From Pelargonium nanum (taxonomy: Eukaryota; Streptophyta; Magnoliopsida; Geraniales; Geraniaceae), in the NCBI GenBank assembly GCA_036897485.1, contig JAYMTF010001265.1:1-24768 (forward strand): a DNA stretch of 24,768 nt, given 5' to 3'. This document shows positions 21,201 through 24,768 of this stretch, piece by piece. Below the pieces are notes generated by a model. That model worked only from the letters and a program-made list of their open reading frames with translations. It had not been told where the DNA came from and did not search any database. Made by a program: the position numbers and the translations under genes. Position 1 is the stretch's first letter. Every line of letters starts with the position of its first letter.

Positions 21201-22469
21201 TATGGAAGATAGCAAAAAATGAGGTAGACAATGTAGAGTGACTGCCAAGGGTATGGGAGAAATGGAAAAGGCTTGGCGTGTGTGTGTAACGGTACCTTTT
21301 GCCACCAGTTCCTTGCATTACGATCTCCTTCAACCAACTGTATAGCTAACCCTTGAAGACCTGAAGTGTCCCACCTTCTTTCTGATTCTCTACTCTGGTG
21401 CTCATTCGACCGCATGAACGAGACATCTTTCCCTTGCCATTGCCCAACAAAAGGACTTTTCTCCGCCCCCAAAGGTGTAGCAGTGTCAATAACTCCAGTA
21501 CCTTTGTTACGCGGAGCCTCTCTTTGCTCCACAATTCCTTCTGAGCCCAAAGGCACTAAATCCACACTCTCCTCAGTTGCATTCCAACGGCATACCATCT
21601 CAAAATTCCCTCCTTTGGGCAATTTTACCACTCTGTTATTTCCACGTTCCCACGCCATACTCTTGTCTGCTCCCATAATAATAAATTTAAACTCAATAGA
21701 CTCACCCCCTTTCACATCCAGCTTACAAACCCACCCGTTTTCTGTCCAATTCAAAGGCACACTCTTCTTCCATGATCCCAACTCTTTAATTGATCCCAAT
21801 ACCACAACATGCTCACCATATTCAACCTGGTGATGCAGTTTCAAATTAAGCTGCACGCGCCCTGATTTCGATTTCATTTCCTCTCTGCCATGAAATTAAT
21901 TTTAACAATTCCGTAAGAACTCAAACAAAAATCACATCAAATTTGAATGCATCCCCATAAAAGAAACATTTACTCAAAGAAATCAAATGTGGCATATCGC
22001 ACCACGTTACAAATTACACATTCAAATAAATATGCAACTCTAACACATGATGAAAGGAGCTCTTTCCAGAATCTATTGATTAATCAAACAACTTAAACGC
22101 AATATTTCTAATTCTCTTCTAAAAATTCTAGTAATTCTTTTCTTCATAACAATCGGACATTGACAAATTCCAGAAACATCAGCATTATCAAGCAGAAACG
22201 AAATAGAAATGTGCAGGAAATAGAATTAGGAAAACGCCAAACGGTAACAGGAGATAGCAATACCTGGAGGTTTCAGTGGAGACACAAAGGATCCGAGAGG
22301 AGAGGTTCCGAGCAGAAATGGTAGGTTTAGGTCCGGGAAAAGAGAGATTCCGGAGAGGGAAAGATGGCGATCTGGGGGCGAGGGAAGGGATGGCGAGATG
22401 GTGATTTCGGTGGAATTGCTTGTGCAGAAAAGAAGAAGCAGAGAAGTTCATCACGCGCAGAGAATCCAT
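10230..22469 (-). CDS. GWD3: Phosphoglucan, water dikinase (PWD/GWD3), 19 exons
   Basis: Exons in transcript order: 22469-22264, 21884-21296, 20791-20705, 20624-20493, 19583-19458, 19359-19181, 17840-17756, 17527-17366, 17260-17208, 16206-15998, 15862-15744, 15374-15304, 15122-15005, 12992-12906, 12789-12703, 12599-12523, 12358-12214, 12128-12020, 11134-10230. They sum to 3546 nt (1181 aa) with continuous phase. All introns are GT-AG except the one after 12703, which has a GC donor. Order: transit peptide (about 1-60), CBM20 (about 76-180), central dikinase region, phosphohistidine motif LSHLGVRAR (His763), PPDK-like nucleotide-binding domain (about 890-1181). CBM20 instead of tandem CBM45 separates it from GWD1. 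The enzyme acts on starch granules in plastids. It moves the beta-phosphate of ATP through the histidine to glucose C3 of glucan already phosphorylated by GWD1, and the gamma-phosphate goes to water. This opens starch to nocturnal breakdown. The length matches the family (about 1200 aa). Confidence 0.95.
11135..12019 (-). other. GWD3: GWD3 intron 18 (885 nt)
   Basis: GT-AG intron between residues 880 and 881. It contains no recognisable gene or repeat. Open frames on both strands match no family. Confidence 0.8.
12703..12789 (-). other. GWD3: GWD3 exon 15: catalytic phosphohistidine exon with GC donor
   Basis: This 87-nt, phase 0-0 exon encodes residues 742-770 and includes [19 protein letters not shown]. 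The histidine of SHLGVRAR (residue 763 in this model) aligns with the autophosphorylated histidine of glucan dikinases. The following intron starts with GC (CAG|GCAAGT), a rare non-canonical donor class. Upstream acceptor is GCAG at 12790-12793. Because the exon is symmetric, skipping it would keep the frame and delete the active site. Confidence 0.88.
12993..15004 (-). other. GWD3: GWD3 intron 13 (about 2.0 kb), with repeats
   Basis: The longest intron of the gene. It holds a repeat-rich block at about 14080-14610, described separately. The rest is AT-rich with no gene. Borders are GT at 15003-15004 and CAG at 12993-12995 (minus-strand sense), joining ...GTLIE to VESIVPG. Confidence 0.85.
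14080..14610. repeat. Nested direct repeats inside GWD3 intron 13
   Basis: Segment 14253-14306 is repeated at 14354-14407 (both contain GGGCTTCCACTACTAAAAG), and a weaker third trace lies near 14425. A second pair, 14099-14166 and 14536-14604, shares AAAACCA(T/A)TTGGCAAT and ends in ACATCTAC or CAAATCTAC. The arrangement suggests a small transposable element with internal duplication, but no terminal inverted repeats or target duplication were found, so no family is assigned. Confidence 0.55.
15252..15293 (+). repeat. (GA)21 microsatellite next to a GWD3 splice donor
   Basis: Twenty-one uninterrupted GA units, read as (TC)21 in the gene's sense. It lies in the 181-nt intron 12 (15123-15303) and begins 11 nt after that intron's first base. 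Long perfect dinucleotide tracts are usually length-polymorphic. Confidence 0.97.
15375..15743 (-). other. GWD3: GWD3 intron 11 (369 nt)
   Basis: GT-AG intron joining ...LFPQKVQ to MLGKAFG. Nothing further is recognisable in it. Confidence 0.8.
16207..17207 (-). other. GWD3: GWD3 intron 9 (1001 nt)
   Basis: GT-AG intron that splits an arginine codon between ...YSFVLLS and [10 protein letters not shown]. It contains the pair of diverged direct repeats at 16779-16998 and otherwise AT-rich sequence without a gene. Confidence 0.82.
16779..16998. repeat. Diverged direct repeat pair in GWD3 intron 9
   Basis: The units at 16779-16847 and about 16929-16998 are offset by 150 bases. Both begin TTAAA(T/C)TT, contain ACTCCAACC(C/T)AAAA and a GATAGGTG- or AATAGGTGG-type block, and end in TATATCAAGTGGC(C/A)ACG. 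They look like remnants of a tandemly arranged repetitive element. The first copy ends in CCACGTG. No family is assigned. Confidence 0.6.
17841..19180 (-). other. GWD3: GWD3 intron 6 (1340 nt)
   Basis: GT-AG intron that splits a serine codon between ...ELKDFFNAG and [10 protein letters not shown]. No gene, repeat or RNA was recognised. Short open frames within it have no family match. Confidence 0.82.
19584..20492 (-). other. GWD3: GWD3 intron 4 (909 nt)
   Basis: GT-AG intron joining ...SSEKNTLPQ to [12 protein letters not shown]-rich, with nothing recognisable in it. Confidence 0.82.
20792..21295 (-). other. GWD3: GWD3 intron 2 (504 nt)
   Basis: GT-AG intron joining ...ARNWWQK to [10 protein letters not shown]. 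No other feature was seen. Confidence 0.82.
21296..21884 (-). other. GWD3: GWD3 exon 2: CBM20 starch-binding domain
   Basis: Encodes residues 69-265. The CBM20 domain spans about 76-180: [58 protein letters not shown] and [14 protein letters not shown]. The tryptophans at about 107, 115, 120 and 147 and the GNNR motif sit where CBM20 sugar-binding aromatic and polar residues are expected. The domain anchors the enzyme to starch. The exon then continues as a low-conservation linker ending in [13 protein letters not shown]. This exon is the main reason for calling GWD3 rather than GWD1. Confidence 0.92.
21885..22263 (-). other. GWD3: GWD3 intron 1 (379 nt)
   Basis: GT-AG intron that splits an arginine codon (AG|A) between the transit-peptide exon and the CBM20 exon. 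AT-rich, with no other feature. Confidence 0.82.
22264..22469 (-). other. GWD3: GWD3 exon 1: chloroplast transit peptide
   Basis: Begins [20 protein letters not shown] and continues rich in Ser, Pro, Arg and His with almost no acidic residues ([38 protein letters not shown]). This is typical of a stromal targeting peptide. Cleavage probably falls somewhere near residues 55-65 (inference). The ATG at 22469 is the first in the transcript sense; no ATG occurs in the leader back to about 22720. Confidence 0.88.
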
Positions 22470-22720
22470 TGGAGAGAAAAAGAGAGAGAGATTGTTTTTA
22501 GAGGTGACAAAGAAGAAGAAGAAGAAGAAGAGGAAATGGAAATGGTAACAGAGAAATGGAATGGAATGGAGGAGTGGGAGTGATGAGTGATGATGAAGAA
22601 GAAGAAGAAGAAGCTGTTTTCTTTTTTGTTTGTTTGTGATATTTGACACGTGGGACTCCGTGAACGAAGCTCGATGAGCGATCTGAAGGACAAGAGAGAT
22701 TGTGTCAAGTGTTGAATGCT
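22470..22720 (-). promoter_or_regulatory. GWD3 5' leader and proximal promoter, pyrimidine-rich
   Basis: In the sense direction this region is strongly CT-rich, with two CTT microsatellites (22511-22531 and about 22595-22612) and no upstream ATG. A perfect G-box, CACGTG, at 22647-22652 lies within GACACGTGGG, which also matches an ABRE core. Whether the G-box is in promoter or leader depends on the unmapped transcription start. Confidence 0.5.
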
Positions 22721-22747
22721 TCTTTTTATTTATTTATTACGGAGAAT

Positions 22748-22763
22748 TATTTATAAGATATTT
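22748..22763 (-). promoter_or_regulatory. Candidate GWD3 TATA box with adjacent evening-element-like motif
   Basis: On the minus strand AAATATCT (22763-22756) sits directly before TATAAATA (22755-22748). AAATATCT is the core of the circadian evening element (AAAATATCT; here the first base is T). TATAAATA is a good TATA-box match, about 280 bases before the start codon. Starch-degradation genes including GWD and PWD are known to be diurnally coordinated, so the pairing is plausible but untested. Confidence 0.4.
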
Positions 22764-22798
22764 ATTGCATTTGCATCGCTCATCGAGTCGTGTGGACC

Positions 22799-22808
22799 AT
22801 CACGTGAT
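22799..22808. promoter_or_regulatory. Second G-box palindrome (ATCACGTGAT) upstream of GWD3
   Basis: A 10-bp perfect palindrome centred on CACGTG (22801-22806), about 150 bp upstream of the first G-box. bZIP, bHLH (PIF) and other factors recognise this core. Functional status is unknown. Confidence 0.45.
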
Positions 22809-23093
22809 ATAATGTCAAAAATATCCATCAAATTCCAATCTTTTTGGTTCAAGGCGCCTAAGCACGTCGGTATGTAAGTGTGTGGACTATCTTTAATTTG
22901 TATTTTCGATGTGTGAACTATACTAATAAAATACTTTCAAAAAAAATAATTGTTTGAGTAATTACCACGTTTCATTTATTATAAGCAAGCGCTACTCTTA
23001 TTAGTTATTATAGTCCGTGTGGAACGGAAAAATAAAGTACAAGGAGAGCTAACTAAAATCAGCTCAAAAAGAGCAAAGGCTCATTACACCAAG

Positions 23094-23128
23094 AAATCAA
23101 AGCACTTAAACCGTTTGGCCGAACAAGT
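23094..23128 (-). mobile_element. SINE head fragment (copy D)
   Basis: On the minus strand it reads TTCGGCCAAACGGTTTAAG and then TGCTTTGATT, matching the head of SINE copy B (TTGGGCCAAGCGATTTAAGC, ACTTTGGATT). The rest of the element is not recognisable, so this is a decayed or truncated copy. Confidence 0.45.
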
Positions 23129-24730
23129 CTTAATTCGTATGGATTAAATAACATATAAGAAATCCAATAGATAGCTAGTAATACATTTCAATGTTTGACG
23201 TTCTAATAGATAGAGCAACATATAAGAAATTTAATATAATTTATTGTTTAATGTATTAACGGATAATCAAATGGATGAACTAATTTTATTAGTTTAAAAA
23301 ATTTTACTTTTGATATACTAATTGTTATAAACTTCCAATTGTTTATGTTATTAATCACACGAATATGAATTCTATAGGTGACACTCATATGTTGAAAAAT
23401 GTCATAAATTAAATTATATATGAAAGAGTACATTTTTTATTTTAACCAATTTTATATATGTTGCATTGTATTAGTCACGTCGGTGGAAAAAATAACGAAT
23501 ATTAAAATTGAAGAATATTTTATCATAATAGTATGAACTAAACTCAAACCGATATGAACTTACTTTGAGAAATAAATAATAAATTTCATAAACCAAAGAC
23601 CGAACTTTACCAATAAATTACAAATATAAAGAATTTTTTTGAAAATAACTTTGTAATTTTTGTAAAATTTTATTATCATTTTAATTAACTATTTCAGTAC
23701 AAAAATAATTACTATATATTTTTGGTGCAATTCAATTCTAAAAGGATTGAGTTGAAAAGGAAAAAAAATAAAAAAAGATTTGTTGGTATTTTAGGTATAA
23801 AAAGTTAAAGAGAAATTCAATCCATTGTAATACAAGGGGAACCTATGTATTACTGTATTTTATATATCATATGATGAAGTGTTCTCGAGCCCCGAAGGTA
23901 CAAAACCTTCCCAAGGGTGAGAACCTTCTTCTAGACATACGAGTTGACCATGCATACGCTTCATTTGTTAATTAAGCAACCAATCACACGCTTTTTGTCT
24001 TAATTTCCGACTTTTGATATTGGTTGTCTCCTTCACCCTGAGATCTTCAGGCCTAAGGCTTTCTTCCTAACCATCTAAGTGTTGAAAGATACTAGATCAT
24101 ATGGTTTCTCTAAAAGTTTGTCAACCACTTAATAACCGATAAACTTATGAAAAGTTAGATACATTTTTTTTATATTGAATATATAGTTACAATAATTGTT
24201 AACATTTTTTTTTGTTTGATCAAGAATGATTAACATTATTTGATACATGATATACACATTCAGAAAATAAGTATAGTCGTGTAATTAAGTATATCAATTG
24301 ATGTCTATATATACATACTAAAAAAAATTAAATAACATACTTGCATTTTATTATGAATATATGAGCTTCACAAAAGTTCAATTTTTTTCATTTATATATC
24401 AGTGATCCATCCACATGACTGACATGAGGTTTGTCTTTAATCTAGACTCATTAACGTATCTTTGAAGCTAAAATGAAATTGAATAATAAATGTGAGTATA
24501 ATTCATTATTAAATATTATTAATTTTTGTCCTTTCGTACATGAAGTTTATTTGGGGCCTTTATTGAATGGGCCCTAAAGTCCTTGCATTATCAACTTTAT
24601 GGTTGAGTATGTCAGGGATAATTACCAAATACTACACTGTCTAATACACTTTTTACAATGGGTAACCTTGAACTTTTTTTCGTAACTTTTAACTATTCTA
24701 AACTTTCAAATTTTGATTCCGTCGGTCCAA

Positions 24731-24750
24731 ATGGACGGAAATGGACGGAA
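24731..24750 (+). repeat. Tandem ATGGACGGAA x2
   Basis: Two exact 10-bp units, preceded by CCGTCGGTCCA, which is nearly the reverse complement of TGGACGG. It may be part of a repetitive element cut off by the window edge. Confidence 0.6.
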
Positions 24751-24768
24751 AAATACCCTCTTTCATCA

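Larger units (their letters stand above)
22809..24768. other. AT-rich intergenic DNA without a recognisable gene
   Basis: No open frame with a known domain and no plausible splice chain was found on either strand. It contains the SINE-head fragment at 23094-23128. Around 23880-24080 there is a more GC-balanced stretch of unknown origin with no coding signal. A small GGACGG-rich motif lies near the right edge. Confidence 0.6.

Noticed and set aside
21366-21833. A 155-codon plus-strand frame
   Set aside because: It is antisense to the CBM20 exon of GWD3, whose reading frame is clearly the conserved one.
23880-24080. Possible LTR remnant
   Set aside because: The composition differs from the flanks, but no paired repeat, TG..CA ends, primer site or coding remnant could be seen.

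Overview
The window looks like nuclear DNA of a flowering plant, most likely a eudicot. It is AT-rich, has spliced genes with short exons and GT-AG introns, and carries small plant-type transposons (SINE, MITE and Helitron signatures). The species cannot be named from the sequence alone. No prokaryotic, organellar, rRNA or CRISPR features were seen.

Layout. Positions 1-4850 are a transposon-rich intergenic block. It holds two copies of a tRNA-derived SINE in opposite orientation with target-site duplications, then a Helitron-like stretch (about 433-4810) that carries a broken fragment of an RZ-1-type glycine-rich RNA-binding protein gene. A single-exon F-box/FBA-domain gene lies at 5057-6286 (+). 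A spacer (6290-8110) contains a hAT-type MITE, a 21-bp tandem duplication, a third SINE copy and a MULE-type MITE. The minus strand then carries two tandem genes. One is a five-exon Rho GDP-dissociation inhibitor (8466-9482, 233 aa). The other is a 19-exon phosphoglucan, water dikinase (PWD/GWD3; 10230-22469, 1181 aa). Positions 22470-22810 are the GWD3 leader and promoter, with G-box and evening-element-like motifs. The remainder to 24768 is AT-rich intergenic DNA with a SINE fragment and no recognisable gene.

Function. GWD3 is a plastid starch-degradation enzyme. It has a transit peptide, an N-terminal CBM20 starch-binding domain, a phosphohistidine domain and a C-terminal PPDK-like nucleotide-binding domain. 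RhoGDI extracts ROP GTPases from membranes, and the F-box protein is a probable SCF substrate adaptor. The three genes share no obvious pathway; their proximity looks incidental.

All GWD3 and RhoGDI exon joins were worked out by hand from splice sites, reading-phase continuity and recalled family sequence, and both models stay open from start to stop. I found no undescribed multi-gene system. The most interesting points are a GC-AG intron directly after the symmetric 87-nt exon that encodes the GWD3 catalytic histidine, a (CT)21 tract abutting another GWD3 donor site, a covarying hairpin repeat inside the Helitron-like block, and the captured RZ-1 fragment.
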